Counted from the first letter of the stretch, positions 50,198 to 59,205 are shown. The stretch is DNA of 64,000 bases from Actinopolymorpha sp. NPDC004070 (GCF_040610475.1 NZ_JBEXMJ010000016.1:1-64000); one strand, 5' to 3'. Translations and numbers: made by a program. Notes: generated by a model not told the origin, from the sequence alone.

Positions 50198-50620
50198 ATG
50201 TCCAACGTCCAGGCCAAGCCCAGGTCCGATGCGTGGAAGACCGCGCTCACCGTGCTGCAGGAGGTCGAGCCGCCTTCGGTTCCTTCGGGTGCGCACGCGA
50301 TGACCGTTGTCGTCGCGTACCCACCCGGTGACCCCGGTGCGCCGCCGCACCGGCACAGCGGACCGGCGTTCGGATACGTACTGGAAGGCGAGATGGTGTT
50401 CGAGCTCGAAGGCGAGCCCGAGCGGGTCGTCCGCGCCGGCGAGACGTTCTGGGAGCCCGGCGGGGACGTCATCCACTACCAGGACGGCAACAACCGCGAC
50501 GACATTCCCGTCCGGTTCGTCGTCACGATGCTGTGCGAGCCGGGCAAGCCGATGTTGACACTGGTCGACGACGACGAACTCGCCCAGCGCAGCAACCGCC
50601 GGGCACCGCGTCGGTCGTGA
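50198..50620 (+). CDS. cupin domain protein
   Basis: A 140-residue single-cupin protein. Cupin motif 1 is PPHRHSGPAFGYVLEGEMVFELEGE, with His, His and Glu as likely metal ligands; motif 2 is ETFWEPGGDVIHYQDGNNRDD with the fourth His. It may be a dioxygenase or metal-bound isomerase; small cupins like this are functionally diverse. It follows the NAD(P)-binding protein gene closely and probably shares its transcript. AAGGGCGG precedes the ATG. Confidence 0.82.
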   Translation: MSNVQAKPRSDAWKTALTVLQEVEPPSVPSGAHAMTVVVAYPPGDPGAPPHRHSGPAFGYVLEGEMVFELEGEPERVVRAGETFWEPGGDVIHYQDGNNRDDIPVRFVVTMLCEPGKPMLTLVDDDELAQRSNRRAPRRS

Positions 50621-50866
50621 GGCCCTCGCGGCGACGTCTGACACCGACCGTGAGCGGCGAGGTGACGGAGCGGGGCATGCGCCGGTGGAGTCCACGAGGC
50701 GGATCCGTGAGGGTGCGTTCTCGTCGTCCTGCTTCTGCCGCTGGCGACGTCCGAGGTTGGTGTGGCAGCAGTGGTGGCGGCGATCTCCGCCACCTGCGTG
50801 TTGCTGGTCGCGGTCATGATCTGCACACCGGTACGGGACGCTCGCGAAATGCAGTAACTTCGCGAC
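50621..50866. other. intergenic region with a hydrophobic remnant and a leaderless-type -10 box
   Basis: The region has no complete gene. From about 50716 to 50853 one + frame reads a hydrophobic stretch (LVVLLLPLATSEVG, then ATCVLLVAVMICTPVRD) up to a TAA, but a stop lies just before it and no start codon is well placed, so it may be a decayed membrane segment. TAACTT (50855-50860) lies 6 nt before the ATG of the next gene and looks like a leaderless promoter -10. Confidence 0.4.
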
Positions 50867-51727
50867 ATGGCGGATCCGCAGGTCCTTGACCTTCTCGACC
50901 CGACGCGGACGGCATGGCAGGGCGGCGGGCCGCGGCCGGTACGCACTCTGTTGTGGCGACCGACGCCGGATCAGCGACGAGCTCACCCGCTGGTCGTCGT
51001 CTCACACGGCTCGGGAGGGGCGCCGGAAGACCTTGCCTGGCTGGCGGAGCCGCTGTCCTCGAAGGGTTTCCTGGTCGCCGCCGTCCGACACCACGGGAAC
51101 CACAACGACGAGAACCTCCCCGAGGGGATGTCGTTCTGGTGGGAGCGAGCACCCGACCTGTCCGTCGTGGTCGACCACCTCGAGCGGACCGAAAGCCTCG
51201 CGAGTGTGGGCGTTGTCGGCTACTCACTCGGCGGCTACGCCGCGGCGGCCGTGCTCGGCGCGCGGATCGACAGCGGAAAGCTGAAGCGGTTGTACGCCGG
51301 GGAGGCGGTGCTTCCGATCCCGCCGGGGCGACCGGACATCGTCGCGGAGGTCGCGGGCCTGCTGGCGAGACACGGCGGCCGGGACGCCGTGACGGCGAGG
51401 GCCGTGACCGACTTCCGGGACCGCAGGTTCGGAGCGGGTGTGCTGCTCGCGCCCGCGATCTGCCCCATCCTCGACGACGAGAGCCTGGCGGCCATCCGGC
51501 GGCCGGTACTGGTGCGCTGGGGCGACGCCGACGACGTGGAGGCTCCCGACCACAACGGCCGTCGTTACGCCCGGCTGATTCCCGGCGCGGACGGCAGGTC
51601 GATGGGAGAGCAGGTCGGCCACTTCGCGTTCGGGGACGGCGACGGTGGCGACCAGGACGCAGCGGTGCACGAGTCGGTCGCCGCCGAGGCACTCGCGTTC
51701 TTCGGTTCCCACCTGGCTGTCGGGTGA
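50867..51727 (+). CDS. alpha/beta hydrolase, dienelactone hydrolase/PAF-acetylhydrolase-like
   Basis: A 286-residue cytoplasmic hydrolase. The oxyanion motif is PLVVVSHGSGGAPED, the nucleophile elbow GYSLGGYAA, the acid lies in VRWGDADDVEAP and the base in EQVGHFAFGDG. The layout matches platelet-activating-factor acetylhydrolase-like and predicted dienelactone hydrolases. The N-terminal LDLLDPTRTAWQGGGPRPV segment is typical of these. Translation is probably leaderless (TAACTT 6 nt upstream). The substrate is unknown. Confidence 0.8.
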   Translation: MADPQVLDLLDPTRTAWQGGGPRPVRTLLWRPTPDQRRAHPLVVVSHGSGGAPEDLAWLAEPLSSKGFLVAAVRHHGNHNDENLPEGMSFWWERAPDLSVVVDHLERTESLASVGVVGYSLGGYAAAAVLGARIDSGKLKRLYAGEAVLPIPPGRPDIVAEVAGLLARHGGRDAVTARAVTDFRDRRFGAGVLLAPAICPILDDESLAAIRRPVLVRWGDADDVEAPDHNGRRYARLIPGADGRSMGEQVGHFAFGDGDGGDQDAAVHESVAAEALAFFGSHLAVG

Positions 51728-52030
51728 CGGCCCGGGGTGCACGTCAGGATCGGCGGATCGCGTCGGCCAGCGTGGCGACACCTGCCGGCAATCGGCCGCT
51801 TCTTCGGCAGCGCTGAACTCGCAGCCGTGGGGGTGGGGTCCGCGGATCCGGGCGGACGTCCCCGGCACGGAGGTGCCGGTCAGTCGCAACGGCCGGAGGA
51901 TCCGGCGCCCCGCGCGGGTGGTGCCGAGCGCGGCGACGCCGCTGTCGCCGCGCCACGGCCGGGATGACACCCCGCCCATCCCCGGAAGGTTCCGGAAATC
52001 CCCGAATCCCGTCGGGAGCCACCGGCGATG
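51728..52030. other. 303-bp intergenic region without a recognisable gene
   Basis: Convergent genes end on both sides. Minus-strand frames give Arg/Pro-rich peptides without a consistent family, and I find no start site worth naming. A degraded gene cannot be excluded. No long hairpin stands out. Confidence 0.35.
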
Positions 52031-53056
52031 TCAGTCGGCCGTGAGCACCATCCGGAAACGGGCCTTACCGGCGAGCATCTTGTCGTACGCCTCGCCTGCG
52101 CGGTCCAGGGGCAGCTTCTCCGTCATCGGGCGAATTCCGTGCAGGACGCTGAACGCCATCGTGTCCTCGACGTCCTGCGAGGTGCCCGACGGATGTCCCC
52201 GGATGACGCGGGCGCTCATCAGAAGCTGCAGGGGGCTGATGCCCAGCGGCTCGGGGTCGGCTCCGATGGCCACCAGCTCCCCGCGAGGAGCCAGACCGTC
52301 GACGGTCGCGGTGATGGCCGCGGAGTTGCCGGCGGTGGCCAGGACGACCTTGGCGCCACCGAGGGCCTGCAGCGCCTCGGCGACCGGGGTGCCGGAGGTG
52401 CTGTCGACGTAGTGGTGGGCGCCGAGTTGCTTGGCGAACTCTGCCTTCTCCGGTCCACGGGCGATGCCGACGGTCTCGAAGCCCATCGCCGCGGCGTACT
52501 GCACTCCGAGGTGCCCGAGACCGCCGAGCCCGAGTACGGCGACCAGATCGCCGGGCCGGGCGGAGCTGCGCCGCAGGCCGTTGTACGTCGTCACGCCCGC
52601 GCACGCCATCGGTCCCGCGTCGCTCGCGTCCAGTCCGTCGGGGATCCGGGCCAGCGCGTCGGCGGGTGCGATGACCTTCTCGCCGAACCCGCCGTCGTAC
52701 GCCCAGCCGGGAACCTTCAGCGTCTCGCACACGATGAAGTCGCCACGCCGGCAGGATCGGCAGTGGCCGCAGCTGCCGCCGAACCAGCCGACCGCCACCC
52801 GGTCACCGGCCTGCCAGCCGCGCTCCTCGACCCCGTCGCCGAGCTCCTCGATCCGCCCGGCGATCTCGTGCCCGGGGACTACGGGGAACGTGATGCCCGG
52901 CGCGCCCGCGTTGACGAACATCGAGTCGCTGTGGCAGACGCCGCACGCCTGCACGGCGATCCGCACGTGACCCGGCCCGGGCCGCGGCACCTCCCGCTCG
53001 ACCAGCTCGAACGTGCCACCCGCTTCGGCGACCTGCGCGACCCGATATGCGCTCAT
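52031..53056 (-). CDS. zinc-dependent alcohol dehydrogenase
   Basis: A 341-residue medium-chain dehydrogenase. Catalytic zinc ligands are in CGVCHSDS (Cys), the GHEIAG motif (His, Glu) and a later Cys (MACAGVT). The structural zinc has four Cys (SCGHCRSCRRGDFIVC). The NAD(P) motif is LGLGGLGHLG. The GVCHSD context is that of cinnamyl or propanol-preferring alcohol dehydrogenases. GGAGG lies upstream of the ATG at 53056. It stands alone in reverse orientation to the preceding genes. Confidence 0.9.
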   Translation of the reverse strand: MSAYRVAQVAEAGGTFELVEREVPRPGPGHVRIAVQACGVCHSDSMFVNAGAPGITFPVVPGHEIAGRIEELGDGVEERGWQAGDRVAVGWFGGSCGHCRSCRRGDFIVCETLKVPGWAYDGGFGEKVIAPADALARIPDGLDASDAGPMACAGVTTYNGLRRSSARPGDLVAVLGLGGLGHLGVQYAAAMGFETVGIARGPEKAEFAKQLGAHHYVDSTSGTPVAEALQALGGAKVVLATAGNSAAITATVDGLAPRGELVAIGADPEPLGISPLQLLMSARVIRGHPSGTSQDVEDTMAFSVLHGIRPMTEKLPLDRAGEAYDKMLAGKARFRMVLTAD

Positions 53057-53373
53057 GCGTTCCTCCGGAGATCAAAGCCGGGCGTCCGTCACCGGCCAGC
53101 CTAGCCCCGGCAGAGGGCCCTCACGCTGGTCCACCACGCTCCGGGCCGAGACACCGTGGGGCGACAGCTCCAGCAGCCACCAGAACTTCGCCACCTCCGC
53201 ACGGCGGTGTCGGTGCGGTAGCCGACGCCGCCGGACGCCTTCTCCACCAGTGCCCCACGCCGGCGGCCGAGTTCGGCGACGGCTCAGTCGAGGTTCTCGA
53301 CGGTCAGTGTCCGTACGGTCATCGGCCGATCAGACCGAGCGACGCTCCGGGCCCGACACCCTTACCCACAAGG
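53057..53373 (-). other. intergenic region with a possible decayed gene
   Basis: On the minus strand, pieces in different frames read like coding sequence: MTVRTLTVENLD followed by a stop, AVAELGRRRGALVEKASGG, and EVAKFWWLLELSPHGVSARSV. They lie in order between about 53340 and 53110 but need at least two frameshifts. I do not recognise the family. Confidence 0.3.
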
Positions 53374-55224
53374 CTACTTGGCCTCTTGGTCGGTTGGTCG
53401 TACGTGGGTTCGTACGGCGTCGGCGATGCAGTCCGCGTCGATGCCGGCCTCGTGCAGGAGTTCCGCCGGTGTTCCCGAACCCGGCATCTTCCGCACCGCG
53501 AGCTTGTGCACCGGCGGGCTCTGGTCGGTCTCGGCAAGTGCGTCCAGTACGGCGTCGCCGAGGCCGCCCTCGGCCCAGTGGTCCTCCACCGTGAAGATCC
53601 GGCCGCACTCACGGGCCGCGGCCTGGATCGCCGGGGCATCGATCGGCTTGACGGAGTAGGCGTCGACGACGCGTGCCTCGATGCCTTCCCCAGCAAGGAT
53701 CTCCGCGGCTTCGACCGCCTCGTCGACCGTGACACCGCACGCGACGATCGCGACCGAGTTTCCCTCGCGGACGGCGCGCGAGCCGCCGATCCTGACCTGC
53801 TCGTCGGCCGGTGTGCGCACAGTCGTCTTGCCGCGCAACGTACGGAGGAACGAGATGCCCTCACGGTCGGCCATCGCCGCCACGAGCCGGGCGGTCTGGT
53901 TGGCGTCGGAGGGCGCCAGCACGGTCGAGCCGTGGATCGCGCGGAACGACGCGATGTCCTCCAGCGCCATCTGCGACGGGCCGTCCTCACCGATCGAGAC
54001 GCCGGCGTGCGAGCCGGACAGCCGCAGGCTCGCCTGCGAGATCGCGGCCATGCGTATGAAGTCGTACGCCCGGGAGAAGAACGCCGCGAACGACGAGGCG
54101 TACGGCACCCAGCCGCGCACCTGCATGCCGACCGCCGCGGCGATCATCTGCTGCTCGGCGATGAACATCTCGAAGTAGCGGTCCTTGTGCGCCTCGCGGA
54201 ACAGCTCGGAGTGGGTGGAGTTGGAGACCTCGCCGTCCAGCGCCACGACATCTCCCCGCATGGAGCCGAGTGCCGCCAGGGCTTCTCCGTACGCCTGGCG
54301 CGTCGCCACCTTCTCGCCCACGTCCCAGGACGGAAGGTGCCCGCCGGAGGTGTCGAAGACGTGCGGCTTCGCATCCTCGGGCCGCCTCAGCCGCACCGAG
54401 ATGTCGCGTTCGCCGCCGAGCTCCTCGATGGCGGCCTCCGGCTCGTCGAGCGGCTTGCCGTGCTTGCCGGGCTGGTCCTCGACCGCCCTGACGCCCTTGC
54501 CCTTCTTCGTCTTGGCGATGATGACGGTCGGGCGCCCGGTGGTGGCGAGGGCCTCGTCGTAGGCGGCCTTGATGGCGTTCACGTCGTGACCGTCGACGGT
54601 GATCGCGTGCCAGCCGAACGCCTCGGCGCGGGCCTTGTAGCTGTCGAGATCCCAGCCGACCATCGTCTCCCGCGTCTGGCCGAGCCGGTTGACGTCGATG
54701 ATCGCGGTCAGGTTGTCCAGTCCGTTGAAACCGGCGTGTTCGAACGCCTCCCAGATGGAGCCCTCCGCCATCTCGGAGTCGCCGCACAGACACCACACAC
54801 GGTAGGGCAGCCGGTCGAGTCGTCGTCCGGCCAGCGCGATGCCGACGGCGATCGGGAGGCCCTGTCCCAGCGAGCCGGTCGCCACGTCCGTCGGCGGGAT
54901 GTTCGGCGTCGGGTGGCCTTCCAGCCGGCTCCCGAGCTTGCGGAACGTGAGAAGTTCGGCGTCGTCGATGATGCCGGTGGCCTTCAGCAACGAGTAGTAG
55001 AGCGGCGACGCGTGCCCCTTGGAGAAGATCAGGTGATCGTTCGCAGGGTCCTTCAGGTGGTCGACGTTCCAGGCGAGGTAACCACCGTCGATCAGTACCG
55101 CCATCAGGTCGGCCGCCGACATCGACGAGGTCGGATGTCCCGACCCGGCCGCCGCCGAGGCACGGACCGAGTCGACGCGTAGCTGCTGGCCGAGTTCGGT
55201 GAAGCGGTCGCTGCTGGCCCTCAT
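53374..55224 (-). CDS. tkt: transketolase (compact, eukaryote-like form)
   Basis: A 616-residue ThDP- and Mg-dependent transketolase that moves two-carbon units in the pentose phosphate pathway. The ThDP motif is GDSEMAEGSIWEAFEHAGFNGLDNLTAIIDVN; the pyrimidine-domain Glu lies in FIAEQQMIAAAVG, and HAGVSIGEDGPSQMALEDIASFR is the substrate/cofactor segment. This segment and the ~620-residue length are closer to animal transketolase than to E. coli TktA (663 aa), so it may be a second, specialised copy. The ATG at 55224 has AAGGTGG upstream. It lies alone, with no talA or zwf nearby. Confidence 0.9.
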   Translation of the reverse strand: MRASSDRFTELGQQLRVDSVRASAAAGSGHPTSSMSAADLMAVLIDGGYLAWNVDHLKDPANDHLIFSKGHASPLYYSLLKATGIIDDAELLTFRKLGSRLEGHPTPNIPPTDVATGSLGQGLPIAVGIALAGRRLDRLPYRVWCLCGDSEMAEGSIWEAFEHAGFNGLDNLTAIIDVNRLGQTRETMVGWDLDSYKARAEAFGWHAITVDGHDVNAIKAAYDEALATTGRPTVIIAKTKKGKGVRAVEDQPGKHGKPLDEPEAAIEELGGERDISVRLRRPEDAKPHVFDTSGGHLPSWDVGEKVATRQAYGEALAALGSMRGDVVALDGEVSNSTHSELFREAHKDRYFEMFIAEQQMIAAAVGMQVRGWVPYASSFAAFFSRAYDFIRMAAISQASLRLSGSHAGVSIGEDGPSQMALEDIASFRAIHGSTVLAPSDANQTARLVAAMADREGISFLRTLRGKTTVRTPADEQVRIGGSRAVREGNSVAIVACGVTVDEAVEAAEILAGEGIEARVVDAYSVKPIDAPAIQAAARECGRIFTVEDHWAEGGLGDAVLDALAETDQSPPVHKLAVRKMPGSGTPAELLHEAGIDADCIADAVRTHVRPTDQEAK

Positions 55225-55551
55225 GAAGCCACCTTCCGTCGACACGACGTTTCGTCGGCGACGCTGCCGCGACACACGTCCACCGTACGAAGTAGGACGG
55301 CCAGCCTATGCCCCGTCCTGCGCGTACGGGCCGACGGTGCGCTGGCGGCCTCTCCGGACGGCCTCCGGACTGCCTGTGCTGGGCGGGTGAAGCGTGGTCA
55401 TCGGTTCGACGGGGACGATCGGTGCCGCCGCGGCGGGAACGAACACCGGCAGATCTTCGGGTGCCGGAAACGCTGACACGGCTCGCGGCGCCGGAGGCAC
55501 ACTCGTCAACGCGGAGCTGGAGGAGTTCGTACGCACCGTCGCACGGGGGCG
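55225..55551. other. 327-bp intergenic region
   Basis: This lies between two minus-strand genes. Open frames on both strands are Ala/Gly/Thr-rich without known motifs, and none has a convincing start. The transketolase promoter is probably at its left (55225-55300 region), including a TACGTTT-like AT-richer patch, but I cannot define the boxes. Confidence 0.35.
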
Positions 55552-56055
55552 TCACGCTCCGCCCGTGAGCCGCCTGGGCTCGCTCGAGACGCCGCTCCCG
55601 AGAAGGTTTGCCGTGAGATCACCGAGCCCGACGGGCAGAAAGACTTCTTCCGGTGTGGGCGACAGCTCCGCGATCGGCCACCAGCGGTGCGTTGTCAGCA
55701 CGTCCTCCTCGCCGGTGACCATGCCTGTGGTGTCCGGGGTGAACGACGTCGTACGGAGGAGCCAGAAGTCGTCCCGTACCTCGTATTGGACGCCGTCCGG
55801 CGCGTCCCACGACGTCTCGAAGTACGCGACCGGGCTGCCGAGTTTATCCGCGGTGACGACGAGCCCGGTCTCCTCCGCGAGCTCGCGAACCGCGGCGTCG
55901 CGAGGGGATTCGCCGGGCTCGAGGCGTCCGCCCGGAGTGATCCACTGCCGACCCGGCCCCTCCGGGTTGTCCATACCGAAGAGGAGTACCCGCTCATTGT
56001 CGTCCACCACGATCACGCGTCCGGAGTGCCGGGGAACCCTTCCGGCGTCCGTCAT
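55552..56055 (-). CDS. NUDIX hydrolase
   Basis: A 167-residue MutT-like protein. The NUDIX box GGRLEPGESPRDAAVRELAEETGL is complete (GX5EX7REUXEEXGU), so metal-dependent hydrolysis of a nucleoside diphosphate derivative is expected. The rest (WITPGG, then THRWWPIAEL) fits the fold. I use the ATG at 56055, which has GGAG upstream; an ATG or TTG a few codons earlier (56088 or 56097) is possible. Substrate unknown. Confidence 0.85.
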   Translation of the reverse strand: MTDAGRVPRHSGRVIVVDDNERVLLFGMDNPEGPGRQWITPGGRLEPGESPRDAAVRELAEETGLVVTADKLGSPVAYFETSWDAPDGVQYEVRDDFWLLRTTSFTPDTTGMVTGEEDVLTTHRWWPIAELSPTPEEVFLPVGLGDLTANLLGSGVSSEPRRLTGGA

Positions 56056-56126
56056 GCCTGCTCCGACTGCCGTGCCCGGTGGTTCCATGGGCGTCAACCT
56101 ACCGTTTCGCTCGTGGTAGTTGATCC

Positions 56127-58241
56127 TCAGAACGGCGGCAGGTCATCCTTGGCCGTTCGGGCGCCGGCGGTGGCCGTTGCGGCCTCGGCGGGTGTCGCCG
56201 GGTCGGTGAGGGAGGGCGCCCGGCTGCTGTAGCTGCGGCCGAAGGGGTCGGTGAGGGTGTGTTCGGCAGGCCCGGTCTGCTTCAGTTTCCAGTCGCGTTC
56301 TGTTTTGGCTTTGTGGTGGCGGGGGCACAGGGGTGCGATGTTGTCCACGCCGGTTTCCCCGCCGTCCCGGTATTCGGTGTTGTGGTCGAGGTGGCAGGTG
56401 GCGGCGGGCCTGCGGCAGGTGGTCCATACGCACCGCTGGTCGCGGGCAGCCACCAACTCGGCTTGGAGTCCGCGCAGGAACCTCGCCGGTAGCGGATGCA
56501 GATGCAACAGGCGTCCGGTGACCGGGTGGGTGACACCGACACTGAATCTGGCTTCGGGGTTGGTGAGATTGTTCGCCACCAGCCGCTCGGCCACTTCGGT
56601 GATGATCGGTCCGAACCCGCCAAGTTCAGCGGGCTGCGCGGACAGTCCCATCAACGTGGTCAACGGCACGTTCAGCTGGATCTTGGCGCGTGTTCGGATG
56701 GCACCCCAGCTTGGCTGCGTGGAAGACCAGGGTGGTGGTGTCGAGTTGTCCGGTGGCGGGTCGGGTGGATCTGGTGGACCCGGCGGGTCGGCCGTCTCAT
56801 CCGGTGGCCGGTTCTGCAGCGGGATCTGACCCGCAGCCGAAAGCCCGGTCGCAGAAGCCGCACTCTCACCGGTTGCACCGCTTCCGGCCACGTTCTCCCC
56901 GGCCACGTCGCCGCACTCCGTCGCGCTCTCCCCAGCCGAGCCGCGGTCGGCGGCAAGGTGAGCTGCGGTGTCATGGACCGGAACGCCGGTCGTCGCGGCG
57001 CCGCCGCACACCGTGCACGTGGCGACCGGCACAGGAGAACAGTCGCCACACTCACACCAACTGTCGTGCAGATCGTGGTCGGGGAACCGGTGAACACCAC
57101 AGTGCCCCTGCCCGCCCTGCTCGTTCTCGCCCTGCTCGTTCTGGCCCTGCTCGTTCGCCGACTGCTCACCGTCGACCGGCTCGGGGTCGACCGTCTCGGG
57201 GTCGACCGGCTCGGGGTCGTCCTGCTCGCTGTGGGGGCGTTCCTGCGGCGGCTCACCCTCCGCGGTGCACTGCTCAGACTCGTCCTGCTCAGACTGCTCC
57301 TGCCCAGGCTCGTCATGTGCCGCCTGGTCCTGTGCCGCCTGGTTCTGTGCCGCCGGGTTCTGCGCCGCCTGGTTCTGCTTGGTCTTACCCTGCGGCTGGC
57401 CGGATTGCCTGGGGGCCGAGCAGTCGGTGATGTCGGCGGTGCCGGCGAGCAGGGAGTAGGCCACGTCCGCGCGCAACTGGCTGAGGTTGCGGGGGTCGCC
57501 GCTGGACTTGACGGCCCGGGCGATGGCGTCGATGTAGCCGTACGCCTCCGCGGCCTGGTCCGCGGACAGTCCGCGGATGGCGAGGTCGGCGACGCCGTCG
57601 ACGGCGGGCCAGATCGCGACGTTGCGCCCGGTGCGGGCTTCGCGGTGGCGTTTGGCGGCGGCTTCGGGGTCGGCCTTGAGCACCTCGGCCTCCACCTTGG
57701 CGCGAAGTAGTCCGCCGCGCAGTTCCAGGACCTTGGGGAAGAGGGCGTCCTCGATGAGACCCCACAGCTCGGGTTGGGCGTCGGCGACCCGGTCCACGAT
57801 GATGCGGACCTCGTTGAGCTCCAACTGCCCGCCCGCCAACGCCTCACCCACCCGTGGGAGCCGTTGCAGCGCCGCGGCCATCCCCACGTACTGAGCCGCC
57901 CGGTAACCGGTCCACCCCAGCAACGGCTCCAGCACCACCGACGTCATCGGGTCCGGGGTGTCACTGCGCTCGGCCGGCTCATCACGCAGACCAGGCTCGG
58001 CGTAGGTCAGCTCGTTCACCCCCGTCAGGCTGGCCGACTCCGCCCAGCAAACCATCCGCCGCGTCCCCTTGACGTACTCCTCCAACTCCCACCCGTTACA
58101 CGCCGCCAGGTCCACCGCGGCGATCGCCGCCGCCAACTCCGGGCCACCCGGCAAATCCGCGAAACCGGCAGGCAGCACCCCACGACCACCCGGGTCCCCA
58201 CCCAGGTGGTCGTCGCCGAAGCCCTCACCGCCATCGCTCAC
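56127..58241 (-). CDS. DUF222 / HNH endonuclease domain protein (13E12-type)
   Basis: A 704-residue protein. Residues ~30-290 form the DUF222 region (WELEEYVKGTRRMVCWAES, RIIVDRVADAQPELW, ATGRN... and TADIT). A ~220-residue middle linker is made of short repeats (NQAAQ, PEPVD and EQ-rich pentads) and an acidic Cys-bearing patch. The C-terminal ~100 residues hold an HNH nuclease: CVWTTCRRPAATCHLDHN, then DNIAPLCPRHHKAKT with the His/Asn/His metal site. These proteins are frequent and repeated in actinobacteria; a mobile or nuclease role is inferred. The GTG at 58241 has TAGAAT 7 nt upstream (leaderless-type). Confidence 0.85.
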   Translation of the reverse strand: MSDGGEGFGDDHLGGDPGGRGVLPAGFADLPGGPELAAAIAAVDLAACNGWELEEYVKGTRRMVCWAESASLTGVNELTYAEPGLRDEPAERSDTPDPMTSVVLEPLLGWTGYRAAQYVGMAAALQRLPRVGEALAGGQLELNEVRIIVDRVADAQPELWGLIEDALFPKVLELRGGLLRAKVEAEVLKADPEAAAKRHREARTGRNVAIWPAVDGVADLAIRGLSADQAAEAYGYIDAIARAVKSSGDPRNLSQLRADVAYSLLAGTADITDCSAPRQSGQPQGKTKQNQAAQNPAAQNQAAQDQAAHDEPGQEQSEQDESEQCTAEGEPPQERPHSEQDDPEPVDPETVDPEPVDGEQSANEQGQNEQGENEQGGQGHCGVHRFPDHDLHDSWCECGDCSPVPVATCTVCGGAATTGVPVHDTAAHLAADRGSAGESATECGDVAGENVAGSGATGESAASATGLSAAGQIPLQNRPPDETADPPGPPDPPDPPPDNSTPPPWSSTQPSWGAIRTRAKIQLNVPLTTLMGLSAQPAELGGFGPIITEVAERLVANNLTNPEARFSVGVTHPVTGRLLHLHPLPARFLRGLQAELVAARDQRCVWTTCRRPAATCHLDHNTEYRDGGETGVDNIAPLCPRHHKAKTERDWKLKQTGPAEHTLTDPFGRSYSSRAPSLTDPATPAEAATATAGARTAKDDLPPF
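57115..57375 (-). repeat. three distinct 15-nt tandem repeat blocks in the HNH gene
   Basis: Block 1: three units of CCCTGCTCGTTCTSG type at 57115-57159. Block 2: three units of GTCGACCGGCTCGGG at 57171-57215. Block 3: four units of TGTGCCGCCTGGTTC at 57316-57375. All are 15 nt, so each codes for a repeated pentapeptide (EQGEN-like, PEPVD, NQAAQ) and keeps the frame. Confidence 0.85.
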
Positions 58242-58254
58242 GCGTTCGATTCTA
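58242..58254 (-). promoter_or_regulatory. putative leaderless promoter -10 box (TAGAAT)
   Basis: On the minus strand TAGAAT (58254-58249) lies 7 nt before the GTG of the HNH gene, with no Shine-Dalgarno. Confidence 0.5.
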
Positions 58255-58353
58255 CCCGACAAGATCGGCTAACTCTGGCCGGAAACCCCTTACCCACAAT
58301 GGAAACGTCCCGTCAACGGTAACTTGCCGGAGTGCGGAGGGGTGAGTGTCCGG

Positions 58354-59205
58354 TCAGCTGAACAGCGAGGTGACCAGGAGCGCGTCGTGGTCGGAGTACG
58401 TCATCGGCGGCGTGGTGGCGACGGGACGGTGGAACCAGCGGTACGTGCCGTACGCGTGCTGAATGCCGGGGCTCTGCGAAGCCGCGCTGTCCTGGCGGCT
58501 CCAGAAGCCGACCGGGGCGCAGCTGGTCTGCCGGTTCATGTCCCCGGCGGCGATCACGGGCCTGCCGGTGGAGGCGTAGCGAGCGAGCAGTTCCCCGAAC
58601 TCCGCACACTGGCCGTCGTTCGCCGCCGAGTTCGGACCGGCGGGGTCGACGTCGCGGACCGCGAGGTGTGTGACGCAGGCGGTCTGCCCGTCGACGGTGG
58701 TGGCACAGACCCGGCGGCGCTGCTCGTTGCCGTTCTGTGCCTGGTACGGCGCGTCGTCCACCGAGGCGATCGGCCGGCGGGTGAGGACGGTGATCCCGTA
58801 GACGCCGCGGCCGGTGGGCTTCACGCACGGCAGCTGTGCGCCCTTGTAGATCACGGCACCGAACGCCAGGTGGTAACCGGTCTCGTCGGCGATGCGCTGA
58901 GCGTCGCCGCTGCACGTCTCGACCAGGGTGGCGACGTCCGGAGCGTTCGCGCGGATCTTGCCGATCGCCTCGTCCACGACGGCCGGATACTGCGTACCCG
59001 CATAGCAGCCGGCAATCCCGGACAGGCAGAGGTTCATCTGCAGCAGCTCGTATGACTGCGGGCGTTGCGAGGTCGCGGGTGCCGCCGCGTTCGCGACGGG
59101 CGCGGGTGCCGCCGCGTTCGCGACGGGCGCGGCAAGCGTGACCAGCACGGCAAGCAGGAACGTCATCCAGGCGCACCGACGCGCGCGCAACCTCGTCATG
59201 ATCAT
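58354..59205 (-). CDS. secreted endonuclease/exonuclease/phosphatase (EEP) family protein
   Basis: A 283-residue exported protein. A Sec signal (RCAWMTFLLAVLVTLAAPVANA) is followed by a duplicated PVANAAAPA stretch. The catalytic core is visible: LLQMNLCLSG (Asn), TLVETCSG (Glu), THLAVRDVDPA (His/Asp), IAAGDMNRQTS (Asp/Asn) and TYSDHDALLV (Asp/His). EEP enzymes cleave phosphodiesters in DNA, lipids or phosphoinositides; the target is unclear, but secretion suggests extracellular nuclease or sphingomyelinase-like activity. Six or more Cys residues may form disulfides. The start (59205 or 59199) lacks a clear ribosome site. Confidence 0.8.
   Translation of the reverse strand: MIMTRLRARRCAWMTFLLAVLVTLAAPVANAAAPAPVANAAAPATSQRPQSYELLQMNLCLSGIAGCYAGTQYPAVVDEAIGKIRANAPDVATLVETCSGDAQRIADETGYHLAFGAVIYKGAQLPCVKPTGRGVYGITVLTRRPIASVDDAPYQAQNGNEQRRRVCATTVDGQTACVTHLAVRDVDPAGPNSAANDGQCAEFGELLARYASTGRPVIAAGDMNRQTSCAPVGFWSRQDSAASQSPGIQHAYGTYRWFHRPVATTPPMTYSDHDALLVTSLFS
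59074..59127 (-). repeat. perfect tandem duplication of 27 nt in the EEP gene signal region
   Basis: Units 59074-59100 and 59101-59127 are identical. They encode two copies of a nine-residue PVANAAAPA-type segment after the signal peptide, so the duplication keeps the frame and may be recent. Confidence 0.9.

Noticed and set aside
55306..55536. A 76-residue minus-strand frame and a plus-strand frame between transketolase and NUDIX genes
   Set aside because: Both are Ala/Pro/Thr-rich, have no ribosome site or motif, and look like shadow frames.
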